DNA of 64,000 nucleotides, taken from Pseudodesulfovibrio nedwellii (lineage in GTDB: Bacteria; Desulfobacterota; Desulfovibrionia; Desulfovibrionales; Desulfovibrionaceae). Positions 44,585 through 53,821 of the stretch are shown piece after piece. Both the position numbers and the translations under genes were made by a program. The notes beneath the pieces are model-generated. The model made no database searches. It was not told the DNA's origin and was given only the letters and a program-made list of their open reading frames with translations. Positions within the stretch are counted from its first letter, which is position 1. Every line of letters begins with the position of its first letter. The DNA is taken from the NCBI RefSeq assembly GCF_027923765.1, contig NZ_AP026709.1:1731501-1795500 (forward strand), given 5' to 3'.

Positions 44585-45806
44585 TCAAGCGCCAACAGCT
44601 TCAATCACATCCTCTTTGTTTAGCCCATACACAAAATGCCAAGCATTACCAGATAGCATTTTGTTATACTGCAAAACGTCATCGTTATCTGCTTGTATAT
44701 TTTCTATATTCAAATATTTCGCTTTCTTCGTCAGCAACATAGCAAGCTTGGGATTTAGAGGGTAGTAAAGTTCTAACTCATCGTGATTTAGCGGCCTCTC
44801 CATGTTGTCACTAATATATGTATTAATCACTGGCTGATCTGATGTTACAAAACTCTTTTCACTCATATTGTTAACAAATACAATATCATACTCATCTTGA
44901 ATCAATGATGCTCCAACTTTAAATGCGGCCCCATGAATAAAAAAAGAATAAAAAGATTCAGAATTGAATCTTTCGAAGAACTTCTCAAACAGCCCTCCCC
45001 CATGAGCAGACATCATCTTGTCGTTTACAGAAAGGATCCGATCTTTTTTTTTGTTCTAAACATTTGCGCGAGCAAAAAAGTCAAAAAATAACTTATAGAA
45101 AGAAAGCATTCATTACAAAATGAAAAATTATTTCTCATATACTTTTCCATATCACTACGTGACGTGGATAATCATTTTCTATATTTGATAATCTGGTTTT
45201 CTGAGAGTGAACACTTGGCAATCTCAAATATCAATTCACCAAACTTCGAAAGCAAAAAATTGGAAAGCTTTAGACTTCTAGCAGCATCATATCCCAACAT
45301 CATATTATCTTTATACACATACAAGTCATTGAAAAAAGCGCTATTCTTAGCCAACAACAATTTATATATTTCAGAAAAATTACTTTCATAATACGTGAAT
45401 AATTCTTCTTGATTTCGTGACAACATCACCTCATCAAGCTCGCTACCGATATGTTGCAAAAATGCATCTCTCACTGTCGATTCAATCCGAAGGAAATGGG
45501 ATGGATCATTATTTAAAAAACCTACAATCTCATCAGCACCTTGTCGCCTTCTTCAGAAAACAGATTGCAATTCCCGAACATTGCCTTAAAAAGTCGAATG
45601 TCGTCACCAGAAATTCTCTGTTTTAATCTATAAATGTCATTTTTCTTTCCGGCATTGACAATCGGTATGGGGACTATTTTTGATTCATGAAAATTGTAAC
45701 CAAATGTCATTTCTTTGGAATTTGAAAACGGCTCCAAATATTTACGCCAAACAAAGTGTGCCCCCCCCCTAGTTCCTTGAAAATGCACCAAATCTTTGCA
45801 CCGCAT
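44585..45806 (-). pseudogene. Decayed DUF4238 protein gene
   Basis: Three minus-strand pieces add up to one DUF4238-like protein: 45806-45522 (GGAHFVWRKYLEPFSNSKEM, the HYVWRxYLxPWS-type start; KKNDIYRLKQ), 45534-45172 and continuing past an in-frame TGA at 45172 (EIVGFLNNDPSHFLRIESTV; MRNNFSF; FLTFLLAQMFRTKK), and about 45050-44585 (SVNDKMMSAHGGGLFEKFFE; SFVTSDQPVINTY; YYPLNPKLAMLL). Frameshifts lie near 45535 and in a run of nine A at about 45045. DUF4238 proteins of about 300 residues occur in islands and prophages; function not established. Confidence 0.78.
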
Positions 45807-46820
45807 CCAAGACCATAGCCGCCATGTTCCATGTTCCGCAGCCAGAAGATGTGGGAAGAATAACCATTACACAATGGGCCCAAGCATTGCATCAAGATTG
45901 GCAGCAAGCAGTTGAATTCATCACTTTTTTTCACATCTGGAAGTACAGGTAAACCTAAACCGGCAACCCATAGTTTCACTTCACATACACAGGAAGTAAA
46001 AGCTCTAGCCCGATTATTTCGAAGCAATAAACGTATTGTAAGCTTTGTCCCACGACACCATATTTATGGATTTCTCTTCTCCATTTTACTCCCAAAAGCC
46101 TTAGGAGTTGAAGTCAGGTGGGAGGCTCCATTGCCCACGCCAGGACTCATCAAACCTTTGAAAGATGACGACCTCATAATTGCTTTTCCGCTTCTGTGGA
46201 GAAAAATTGCCGAAATGAAAGTTCCATTCATAAAGGACATTAACGGGGTGACTTCCACTGGCCCTTGCCCTGCAGAAATTATTGACGAACTAAAAAGCAA
46301 CGGCCTCAAGCTCATGTATGAAATTTACGGTTCATCGGAAACCGGAGATGTTGGTTTTCGTAATGATCACAAAAACGGTTATACCTTACTTCGCCACTGG
46401 GAAAAAACCGACCAAAATTCCCAACTGAAACGAAAAAACGCAACAGGTGAGCATATGGAATACTCCCTTCAAGATATCATTGATTGGCACGACGAAACTA
46501 CATTTACACCCAAACGTAGGACGGACAATGCAATCCAGATTGCAGGTGTCAACGTTTATCCTTCGCGCGTAATGAAGATTCTTGCTACCCACCCAGATAT
46601 TGTGGATTGTGCCGTCAGGATCATGCAACCGAATGAAGGAACCAGACTGAAAGCATTCATCGTTCCTGCCACAGGAAGAAAAAAAACATCCCAACTAGAA
46701 TCTTCCATACGAAAATGGGCTAAAGAACGCCTCTCTCCAAACGAAATGCCAACATCTTGGACATTCGGTCACAAGGTCCCCGTCAATGAATTAGGCAAGC
46801 AAGCTGACTGGCGGGCATAA
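45785..46820 (+). pseudogene. AMP-forming acyl/aryl adenylate-type ligase, N-truncated and frameshifted
   Basis: The main frame (from TTG 45912) has the ATP-binding P-loop FFTSGSTGKPK, then VPRHHIYGFLFSILLPKALG, the A5-type motif YEIYGSSETG and RTDNAIQIAGVNVYPSRVMK (A8), ending in VNELGKQADW with the lysine region of A10. A preceding frame (AAMFHVPQPEDVGRITITQW, AQALHQDWQQAVEFIT) is homologous N-terminal sequence that joins it across a run of seven T at about 45924-45930, so one base has been gained or lost. The start is missing where the gene meets the DUF4238 remnant. Family members activate carboxylic acids to acyl-adenylates. Confidence 0.8.
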
Positions 46821-46845
46821 GGCCTACAAAACCTGTCTACTGAAT

Positions 46846-46881
46846 AATTTAAAATTTCCCCCAAAGGGTAAATTTTAAATT
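46846..46881. terminator. AT-rich perfect inverted repeat
   Basis: AATTTAAAATTT (46846-46857) and AAATTTTAAATT (46870-46881) are exact complements with a 12-nt centre, 26 bp after the ligase stop codon. Could act as a weak terminator, or be an insertion-sequence end. Confidence 0.45.
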
Positions 46882-46952
46882 TTCTCAACTTGTCCCCTCT
46901 TTGGACCACGGGCAGTGAGGAAACTTGAATTTTTTTGAGAGGCTCCCCGTTT

Positions 46953-47375
46953 TAAGGCCAAGGCGTTATGCGAGTTTCCGGCCTTTTTTGGGGTTCATCC
47001 ATGCCGGGCAATTGCCCGGCATGGATGGCAAATTCAAACGACGTCAAATTGCCCAGAGACGTGTGAGGACGGCGTATATTATAGTCTTCACGCCACGTCT
47101 CAACCTTACCCCGTGCATCAGCCTGAGATAAGAGCCCGTTTATATTCAGGCATTCGTCTCTCAATCGACCATTAAAAGACTCAATATATCCGTTGTCTGT
47201 GGATTTCACAGACCTTGAAAACCTAAGATAACGTTGTGTTCATGGGCCCATTTGTCCAAGGCCTTTGACATAAATTCCAGACTGTTGTCACATTTGATTC
47301 GGCTTGGAAAGAATCAACTCTTTGCAATCTTGCTCAAGGTACCAGCAACCTCATCCCCGGTGAGAGCTGGGTGCA
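46953..47375 (-). pseudogene. IS3-family transposase OrfB, C-terminal fragment with frameshifts
   Basis: Minus-strand frames read LHPALTGDEVAGTLSKIAKS, in-frame stop, FFPSRIKCDNSLEFMSKALD, KWAHEHNVILGF, then after a frameshift near 47218 KSTDNGYIESFNGRLRDECL and VETWREDYNIRRPHTSLGNL. The catalytic D (IKCDNS) and E (GYIESFNGR) motifs of the IS3 (IS51/IS407-like) DDE core are recognisable. It differs from the copy at 3807-4550. Inactive. Confidence 0.85.
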
Positions 47376-47631
47376 ATTTTTTGGACAGGTTGTTAAGGTG
47401 GAGTTCTCCAACGAGAAGGATTTCAAACCATGTTTTAGAGAAGACGTTTTTCAGCAAAGTTCAAAGCCCGAGTTGCGCTTGATGCGCTTTCAGTGCGAAT
47501 TGACGCTTTCGGAACTGCCCAGCAAGTACAAAATCAATCCCATCTCCCGGCTCGAACACATAATTTTTGATGACCAAAAACTTGAGGATGAGGCTCCCCG
47601 CTCTTACCGCTGGAGACTCTACATTTCATAA
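47371..47631 (+). CDS. Hypothetical protein fragment
   Basis: An 86-codon frame with sequence such as RLMRFQCELTLSELPSKYKI and HIIFDDQKLEDEAPRSYRWR. Composition looks protein-like, but the ATG overlaps the IS3 remnant and has no ribosome binding site. Possibly the C-terminal end of a gene truncated by the insertion. Not recognised. Confidence 0.3.
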   Translation: MQFFGQVVKVEFSNEKDFKPCFREDVFQQSSKPELRLMRFQCELTLSELPSKYKINPISRLEHIIFDDQKLEDEAPRSYRWRLYIS

Positions 47632-47665
47632 ACCCGCGACCTCTCCCAAACTTCAGCCTAAACAC

Positions 47666-47783
47666 GCTACTCCCCCCGTTACTGTATGTCTGACTCAGAC
47701 ATACAGTAACGTTTTTTGAGGGCATACAGTAACGCTTTTGAGTATTGACATGTAGAGCAAAAATCTTTTAAAATTTTTTGTAG
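47666..47783. repeat. Module-flanking direct repeat, left copy, with GTTACTGTATG half-sites
   Basis: About 118 bp resembling 51444-51555 in the same orientation; both begin GCTACTCCCCCCGTTACTGT and end TTTTTGTAG. Inside, GTTACTGTATGTC (47678-47690) and GACATACAGTAAC (47698-47710) are perfect 13-bp inverted repeats, and a third half-site CATACAGTAAC lies at 47723-47733. The pattern resembles recombination, partition or operator sites. It is directly upstream of the VirD4-like ATPase gene. Confidence 0.75.
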
Positions 47784-47805
47784 CATCAATACCAATGGAG
47801 ACATC

Positions 47806-49566
47806 ATGGAAACGACTCAAGCTTTCAGAGAAAAGGACCTGCGAAAGATTCAAGTTCTGACTGGTGGCTCGTCTGCGAAAACCCAAAAGCAACCCACTCA
47901 ACCTCGACTCTATGAATTTGACGAAGGAGACACACTCTCCTTTGACGAGGGGACACATGGCGTACTGGTTATTGGAGGAGTAGGCAGAGGCAAGACGGCG
48001 TCATTTATGTTGCCCATGGCATCTTCACTGATCGAGAACGGACTGCCTGGGCTCATCATCGACATCAAAAACAATTTCACGGATCAAATACGCAAGCTAG
48101 CCAAAGCCGCCGGACGTGAAGATGACATCATTGAAATCGGCACGCATCCTTCAGCCACTCCCATAAATATTCTGGCAGGGCTCAGTTTGGATGAAATGCA
48201 CCAACTGTTTGAATCGCTTATCATCAGCGGCATGAAGAACAGCCGAAACATAGACTGGCTCCATAAAGGTACCCGGATACTCAGCGATGTCGCTATGTTG
48301 CTACATTACGTATCACAAAATAATTTACTATTTGTACCCAACTTCGTATTACTCGATAAATGCATTAATGATTATGAATTCGCACGCACTGTTTTTAAAA
48401 TGTACTTAGACAGTGCATACGATGCCGAAGATTACTGCCAACGCGCTTTTGTCACGAGGGTCCAAACTTCAGCCTTCCATATCTTCACTCCGCAAGACCA
48501 AACGACATCGTCCAAGTATGAAGAACAGCTCGCCTTCCAGCTTTACACACCACGACTGGTCCTAGGAGCCATCACTTCAGATGATTCTCTGTGCGCCAAC
48601 CTGTCGGGCATGGATTGCTCGCTCACTCTGGATTACCGAGAACTTCTGAAAAACAATAAGATCGTCCTGCTCCGCTTTAAACATACGCAGGGACATGCAG
48701 CCAAACTGCTGGCACGACTGCTCAAAGAAAAATACTACGCGGACATCTATCGTACTTTGGACCAGGATTACGAACGCCCTAAGCATTGCTTTTTCATGGC
48801 CGACGAATACCAAGACGTCATCAACGTCTCACCGGACAACACTTTCGATGACTTCTCTTGGTTTTCTAAGGCACGTGAATTTGGCTGCATCAACGTGGTG
48901 GCTTCACAGGCACTCTCAAGCCTGTATGCAAACAGTTCTCAGCGAGATCAAGTCAATGCTCTGGTCGCGAATTGCTCTACCAAGATCGTCCTGCAAAACG
49001 ATGATCCGGCAGCCGATGCTTATTTCCGGCACTTCTGCGGCTTGGACAAAACACTCGCTCAACTGGGAGCAGCCGAAGCACTTGTCTCTCGCTTCGATTT
49101 GAAGAAACGCGAGCAAACAGTCAAAATGTTGCATTGCAGCCAGACCTTCAAACAAATACAGGCGCAATTAGTTCAGCTTAATGAGGTTACTCCTCCCACA
49201 AACATCTGCAAATCCCACATCAATTTACTACGAAATATTGATACCGTACTGCAACTTCACAAGCTACCACGGGCAATCAAAATACGACCTGACTATTTAG
49301 AACTGACCACAACCTTCAAAGACCTATTCGAGGACTTGGACGAAGTAAAAATCAGGTACAGAGAAGGACTCCATAGTGAAGTCATGGACGCATTGAAAAC
49401 CCTGCACACAAACTACAGCGGTAAGTTTACTGTCAACGGAATCATTGAAGTCAACTATGGCATCATCTACCTCGACATTAATTCAGATTTCGATGTTGAA
49501 GATGAAATAGATGACTTCGTACGCGAACTAGTGGAGAAAGGACATGAAGAACAGAAAAACAGATAA
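47806..49566 (+). CDS. VirD4/TraG-like coupling-type ATPase without membrane anchor
   Basis: A 586-residue P-loop ATPase. Walker A GGVGRGKT at 57-64 follows VLVI; PGLIIDIKNNFTDQIRKLAK is the VirD4-type strand after the P-loop; Walker B is HCFFMADEYQDVI near residue 330; FSKAREFGCINVVASQALSS and the following NCSTKIVLQNDD match the TraM-recognition/TraG C-terminal region. The N-terminal membrane helices of conjugative coupling proteins are missing. No relaxase or type IV secretion genes are nearby. It may act as a DNA pump in mobilisation or in another DNA-handling system. The next gene overlaps it by 23 nt. Confidence 0.85.
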   Translation: METTQAFREKDLRKIQVLTGGSSAKTQKQPTQPRLYEFDEGDTLSFDEGTHGVLVIGGVGRGKTASFMLPMASSLIENGLPGLIIDIKNNFTDQIRKLAKAAGREDDIIEIGTHPSATPINILAGLSLDEMHQLFESLIISGMKNSRNIDWLHKGTRILSDVAMLLHYVSQNNLLFVPNFVLLDKCINDYEFARTVFKMYLDSAYDAEDYCQRAFVTRVQTSAFHIFTPQDQTTSSKYEEQLAFQLYTPRLVLGAITSDDSLCANLSGMDCSLTLDYRELLKNNKIVLLRFKHTQGHAAKLLARLLKEKYYADIYRTLDQDYERPKHCFFMADEYQDVINVSPDNTFDDFSWFSKAREFGCINVVASQALSSLYANSSQRDQVNALVANCSTKIVLQNDDPAADAYFRHFCGLDKTLAQLGAAEALVSRFDLKKREQTVKMLHCSQTFKQIQAQLVQLNEVTPPTNICKSHINLLRNIDTVLQLHKLPRAIKIRPDYLELTTTFKDLFEDLDEVKIRYREGLHSEVMDALKTLHTNYSGKFTVNGIIEVNYGIIYLDINSDFDVEDEIDDFVRELVEKGHEEQKNR

Positions 49567-49972
49567 CTACTTTCAACGCGAACAGATGTTTAACCGCTAT
49601 CTGATCAAAGCTGGCCATAATTTATTAACAGAAAAAGCAAACTACAGAGTTCCTGTAGGTTGGATCAATATCGTCGTAGAACTTTTTAAACGAGTCAGGC
49701 AATATCACCCAAACCTCAAAATTGAGAGCATGATTATCGTTGAACCCTCACACAGTTACGGCAGTAAATTCTTTTTTGCATACATAGCGCCCGACAAACA
49801 ACGGTACGATGACCTCTTGCACAAACCTCGCTCCCTGCGCTGGATCGAACTACAGGCCCGCCGACAAGTCTATGCAACATGTTCCAGGTGCGGACGACCA
49901 CTCAAAGGACCAAGCAAAAAGAACCGTTGTCTGGTATGTGCTCGTAAAGACGGCTTCAAGAGTTTCAACTAG
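49544..49972 (+). CDS. Hypothetical protein with C-terminal zinc ribbon
   Basis: A 142-residue protein of unknown family. The last 30 residues hold CSRCGRPLKGPSKKNRCLVC, a four-cysteine zinc ribbon (CX2C...CX2C). The N-terminal part (YRVPVGWINIVVELFKRVRQ) is mixed alpha/beta. ATG 49544 has AAGGA and lies within the end of the ATPase gene, so the two are coupled and probably act together, for example by DNA binding through the zinc ribbon (inference). Confidence 0.7.
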   Translation: MKNRKTDNYFQREQMFNRYLIKAGHNLLTEKANYRVPVGWINIVVELFKRVRQYHPNLKIESMIIVEPSHSYGSKFFFAYIAPDKQRYDDLLHKPRSLRWIELQARRQVYATCSRCGRPLKGPSKKNRCLVCARKDGFKSFN

Positions 49973-50014
49973 TCAGCCATTGCCGCGCGTAACGTTGATT
50001 GCTACATAAGAAAA

Positions 50015-50662
50015 ATGGAAAACGAAAAGGACGATCTCGACCTCATAGCAGACTTGGACTTGGGCCTGGATCTCAAAAAACATATCAGCGATAAGCCTCG
50101 CTTGATAGGCTATACCCGCTACGGCCCAACCGAAAAGAATAAAGCCAACTTCGAAGACGACATGGGGTATTTAATATCGGACGTGTCATTCCTAGACCAA
50201 GCCGGAAGCAAAACCACAGAGTATCGCCCCCAACTCGAAAAATGCATCAATCAACTCAGACAAGGCGATCGTCTTAATATTCCATCAATAGATCGACTAG
50301 CTAGAAACACCAAAGAATTGGTTGAGCTAATAAAACGAATCGCCGACAAAGGGGTCAGCATTGAATTTGAACGCGAAGGCATTAAGCTCGATCCTGTATT
50401 GCCAGACTTTGAAGAAAAATTGAATCTGATTGAAGGCATTTACAAAGCAGAGCAAGCTGTTGCTCTTGAGCGACGCAAAGAAGGACTCATCAAGGCAAAA
50501 AAGAAAGGCGTTCGTTTAGGCCGCCCCACGAAAGTGTCAGATGAAAAGCGTTCACAAATTCGCAGACGGCTGACTGACGGCGAAAAAGCTCCTTCGCTCG
50601 CCAAGGAATATGGAATTTCAGAAAGCCTCGTTTACACAATAGGCCGGGAAGACAAACGTTAG
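50015..50662 (+). CDS. Serine-recombinase (resolvase)-like protein lacking the usual catalytic serine
   Basis: A 215-residue protein aligned with Hin/Gin/Tn3-type resolvases: RLIGYTRYGPTEKN, FLDQAGSKTTEYRPQLEKCI, GDRLNIPSIDRLARNTKELV (RLxR motif), ERRKEGLIKAKKKGVRLGRP, and a C-terminal helix-turn-helix (SLAKEYGISESLVYTIG). In the family the nucleophile is the Ser of GYxRVST; here the position reads GYTRYGPT, so Ser is Gly with a Pro inserted. It also carries an acidic N-terminal extension of about 28 residues. It may bind the GTTACTGTATG sites as a non-catalytic regulator, or use another residue. Confidence 0.85.
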   Translation: MENEKDDLDLIADLDLGLDLKKHISDKPRLIGYTRYGPTEKNKANFEDDMGYLISDVSFLDQAGSKTTEYRPQLEKCINQLRQGDRLNIPSIDRLARNTKELVELIKRIADKGVSIEFEREGIKLDPVLPDFEEKLNLIEGIYKAEQAVALERRKEGLIKAKKKGVRLGRPTKVSDEKRSQIRRRLTDGEKAPSLAKEYGISESLVYTIGREDKR

Positions 50663-50707
50663 TTCTTCATCTCATGGCACACACCACAACGGCGACCACC
50701 TTTAAAA

Positions 50708-51007
50708 TCAATCCCGAAACCAACCGGTAGTCGTACGGTATTTCCCAATCCACAACATGTGAAGGTACATCAGTACAACAAAGACTATCATCCCAACAAT
50801 GACGTAGTCGGTCATCAGCCACGCACTGATGGAGTAGAGTATTGTCATTGACAGGATAATAATGGTTGAGAAGCTTCCAGCTGTCACTTGCTGCCCATGC
50901 ACAGCCTGACAATTACCACAGACAGAAGCTCCCTTGGACACGAATTCTCCACAAAAAGGACATGCACCTTCTTCTGTTGTCGCCTGGTAATAAAAGCTAT
51001 TATCCAT
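50708..51007 (-). CDS. Small zinc-ribbon membrane protein
   Basis: A 99-residue protein. The N-terminal zinc ribbon CPFCGEFVSKGASVCGNCQ is followed by two helices, FSTIIILSMTILYSISAWLM and YVIVGMIVFVVLMYLHMLWI. Typical of small conserved proteins of unknown role. It is the only minus-strand gene inside the repeat-flanked module. Confidence 0.7.
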   Translation of the reverse strand: MDNSFYYQATTEEGACPFCGEFVSKGASVCGNCQAVHGQQVTAGSFSTIIILSMTILYSISAWLMTDYVIVGMIVFVVLMYLHMLWIGKYRTTTGWFRD

Positions 51008-51106
51008 TGCATTCTCCGATAGTTATACTAATATTTGCCCGCATTGTGATACTTATAGTCTGTAGACTTATAGAAGTCAAACTTCCATGCGAATATTTGG
51101 AGGAAT

Positions 51107-51352
51107 ATGCGCATGTCTGGAAATTACACGAAGCAGGAAAGAACATTTTTGAAGAGGCTTGGAAAGGCCATTAAAGAACGACGGACAAAGAAAGGCTTGT
51201 CGCAAGAAAGACTCGCAGAATTGACTGGACTACACAGAACTTATGTAGGCTCGGCTGAACGCGGAGAACGCAATATTAGCGCGCTAAACACCAAAGTACT
51301 AGCTGACGCTTTAGATTGTCGGGCTAGCGATCTATTTCGAAGTGCCGAATAA
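51107..51352 (+). CDS. XRE-family (Cro/C1-type) regulator
   Basis: An 81-residue helix-turn-helix protein: LGKAIKERRTKKGLSQERLA, ELTGLHRTYVGSAERGERNI, SALNTKVLADALDCRASDLF. Size and sequence resemble controller proteins of restriction-modification systems and island repressors, but no restriction gene is adjacent. ATG 51107 follows GGAGG. It closes the module before the right-hand direct repeat. Confidence 0.88.
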   Translation: MRMSGNYTKQERTFLKRLGKAIKERRTKKGLSQERLAELTGLHRTYVGSAERGERNISALNTKVLADALDCRASDLFRSAE

Positions 51353-51787
51353 AAGGGTACGCAGCAAATTGCCGAATCAGCCCCTGACCAAATGAAGCCG
51401 TTTGATCCCCAAATGTATAAAAAGGTCAAAATACCCTTCTCCGGCTACTCCCCCCGTTACTGTATGCCAAGATCGACATACAGTAACGCTTTTTGCCACC
51501 CCAAAGTAACGCTTTGATGTATAAAGACCTACTGCCTGCCTAAACGTTTTTGTAGCCCCCCCCCCCTCCTCCATCCTTTCTTAAGACCTCAATCGACCTA
51601 CATTATGTAGAGTTGAACAAAATAAATAATTGCAAACAGATACACCTTCAGCATGTTCTTGCATGAACAGCCAAGAGTTGGATCTGACACCATTCACTTA
51701 CATATCATTCCTCATTGACTCATGCCTTACTTGTGACTATTATACTTGTTGTAATTAATTTTTATGGCAATTAAAATAGGCATAATA
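51353..51787. other. Intergenic region holding the right module repeat and hipBA leader
   Basis: Contains the 51444-51555 repeat, a run of about 12 C beginning at 51556, and AT-rich DNA upstream of hipB. No gene is seen. Confidence 0.6.
51444..51555. repeat. Module-flanking direct repeat, right copy
   Basis: Matches 47666-47783 over its length with gaps. GTTACTGTATG (51456-51466) and CATACAGTAAC (51477-51487) form an 11-bp inverted repeat, and AAAGTAAC at 51503-51510 is a degenerate third half-site at the same relative place as in the left copy. Confidence 0.75.
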
Positions 51788-52096
51788 ATGAAAAAGAAAC
51801 TCCCAATATCTGTCCGTAGCGGATTAAAAAAACTCGGTGACTCCTTAAAGAAAGCCAGACTCCGGAGACGATTAAAAATGGTAACCATCGCTGATCGAGC
51901 TGGGATCAGTCGTGAGACTTTGGCCAAGATTCAAAAAGGTGATTCAGGTGTGAGCATAGGAAATTATGCAGCCGTCATTTTCGCTCTTGGCCTGGGTGTT
52001 GAGTGGATGGGCTTGGCTGACATCTCGGAAGACAAGGTAGGACAGGCCTTAGATGAAGAGCGCATTCCTCGTCGCGCCAGAGATATTAAGGCATAG
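51788..52096 (+). CDS. hipB: HipB-like antitoxin (XRE family)
   Basis: About 102 residues from ATG 51788 (51764 is an alternative). Helix-turn-helix LGDSLKKARLRRRLKMVTIA, DRAGISRETLAKIQKGDSGV, followed by SIGNYAAVIFALGLGVEWMG. It ends 9 bp before the HipA gene. In HipBA modules this protein neutralises HipA and represses the operon by binding DNA. The assignment rests on the helix-turn-helix plus adjacency to HipA. Confidence 0.88.
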   Translation: MKKKLPISVRSGLKKLGDSLKKARLRRRLKMVTIADRAGISRETLAKIQKGDSGVSIGNYAAVIFALGLGVEWMGLADISEDKVGQALDEERIPRRARDIKA

Positions 52097-52105
52097 GAAT
52101 TCACC

Positions 52106-53389
52106 ATGGCCAAAAAAATATATGTTTATGTTGATCTCCAAGAAGGGATTCATCCCGTAGGAACATTGTGGGTACATGCCAACAATGCAGGGGAAAGTGC
52201 GTCTTTTGAATATGCACCGGAGTGGAGGAACTCTCCGTCTAAATTTTCTCTTGAGCCAGCACTGGAAGTTGGTGAAGGAGCTTTTCACACAGATGCAGGC
52301 AAATCCTTGTTCGGCTCTATTGGAGACTCTGCGCCTGACAGGTGGGGGCGAGTGCTCATGAAACGCCGTGAAGCTCATGCCGCAAAAGTGGAGAAGCGTA
52401 ATCCTCGACTTCTTCATGACTCTGACTACTTGCTAATGGTCAACGACTTCTCCAGACAAGGAGCTTTGCGCTTTGCCGAAACGAAAAACGGCCCTTTCAT
52501 GGCTGCAGACACAAACGACAGCATTCCCCCAGTCGTTGACCTTAGACGACTTCTAAACGCGTCTGAAAGAATTCAGGCTCGCCAGGAACTGGATCAGGAC
52601 ATCAAAGACCTTGTTGATCCGGGTGCCTCCTTGGGCGGGGCACGACCAAAGGCCTCCGTCATTGATACAAATGGCGACCTGCTTATTGCGAAATTTCCTA
52701 GCCGAAATGATGATTGGGATGTTGAGCTATGGGAGTATCTCTCTTTCAAGATGGCAGAGCGTGCGGGCATTCCAACGCCTGCCACTCGATTAGAAAAGAT
52801 TAACGATAAAAATGTGCTTCTTCTCAAGCGCTTTGGCCGCAGAAAAAAAGGAATTCGAATTCCTTTCCTGTCTGCCATGAGTATGCTGAGCTATTCTGAT
52901 GGAACCCACGGTAGCTATATTGAATTAGCCGAAATTCTGGCCCGATATGGATCTGAAACGACATTGGACCAAAAGGACTTATGGCGTAGGATGGTGTTCA
53001 ACATCATGATCTCGAATGTTGATGATCATCTTCGAAACCACGGTTTTCTCTACGACGGTTCCGCAGGATGGCGGCTTTCGCCACTCTACGATCTCGAACC
53101 AACGCCGACACACGACAAGCCGAGAGTGTTGCACACTTATATAGACATGTACAATGGTACAGCTTCTTTAGATCTTGCTTACAGTGTGGCAGACGAATTT
53201 GACCTCAATTTGAATGAAGCACGCAAAATCGCTAAAGAGGTGGCAGAAGCAACAAGAAATTGGGCCTATGAAGCTGGTCGCCTTGGAGCGGACAAAAATG
53301 ATATTGAAACCATGAGTTCTGCATTTAACCATGACGACCTAAAGCTGGGGCTCAAGGCCAAGGTTGTTATCGGAAACTCCCGTGCCTGA
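52106..53389 (+). CDS. hipA: HipA-family serine/threonine kinase toxin
   Basis: A 427-residue protein with HipA features: N-terminal HipA_N-like region (VGTLWVHANNAGESASFEYA), DPGASLGGARPKASV near 171-184 (glycine-rich ATP loop), LLIAKFPSRNDDWDVELWEY with the ATP-binding Lys, MIFNxMISNVDDHLRNHGFL with catalytic Asp/Asn near 303-312, and SPLYDLEPTP with the metal-binding Asp. Known HipA phosphorylates glutamyl-tRNA synthetase and induces dormancy. Length and active-site motifs are intact, so it is probably functional. With hipB it may stabilise the island. Confidence 0.94.
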   Translation: MAKKIYVYVDLQEGIHPVGTLWVHANNAGESASFEYAPEWRNSPSKFSLEPALEVGEGAFHTDAGKSLFGSIGDSAPDRWGRVLMKRREAHAAKVEKRNPRLLHDSDYLLMVNDFSRQGALRFAETKNGPFMAADTNDSIPPVVDLRRLLNASERIQARQELDQDIKDLVDPGASLGGARPKASVIDTNGDLLIAKFPSRNDDWDVELWEYLSFKMAERAGIPTPATRLEKINDKNVLLLKRFGRRKKGIRIPFLSAMSMLSYSDGTHGSYIELAEILARYGSETTLDQKDLWRRMVFNIMISNVDDHLRNHGFLYDGSAGWRLSPLYDLEPTPTHDKPRVLHTYIDMYNGTASLDLAYSVADEFDLNLNEARKIAKEVAEATRNWAYEAGRLGADKNDIETMSSAFNHDDLKLGLKAKVVIGNSRA

Positions 53390-53505
53390 CGCAGAAACAG
53401 GGGGGGCATTCACCCCCAAGAATTTGAATTCAATGGGGATGGCCAACGCTTTACAAAACCATATAAGTGACTAATTTTAAAATACAGAATGAAGGATTGG
53501 GTAAT

Positions 53506-53709
53506 TTATTGCCAAATCGAATCAGCCTCTATTTTCTTCTGAAGCCAATCCTCCACAATTTGCATAGGCCAACCGAGCCTTCTACCCAAATGGATAGGGC
53601 GAGGGATTGCATCAAAGTTACGCCGTTGCCAATGACTACGGATGGCTGCGCTAGTTGTTCCTAGCAATTCCGCAAACTCGTAGATATTCAAAACTTTTTG
53701 ATTACTCAT
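53506..53709 (-). CDS. AlpA/MerR-type small DNA-binding protein
   Basis: A 67-residue protein from ATG 53709 (GAGGAG upstream): VLNIYEFAELLGTTSAAIRS, HWQRRNFDAIPRPIHLGRRL, GWPMQIVEDWLQKK. This is the AlpA-like fold used by island regulators and excisionases, with the conserved PxPxxLGRRxxW motif. Probably regulates the integrase or acts in excision. Confidence 0.82.
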   Translation of the reverse strand: MSNQKVLNIYEFAELLGTTSAAIRSHWQRRNFDAIPRPIHLGRRLGWPMQIVEDWLQKKIEADSIWQ

Positions 53710-53821
53710 GATTTCTTCTCCTCTTCGAAATTCATCATGAGTTATCAATAAACTGACAATACAAAATGCGACTATCTACGATTTTCTTTTCACACAGCTG
53801 ATTTTTTTTGGAAGCAAACGT

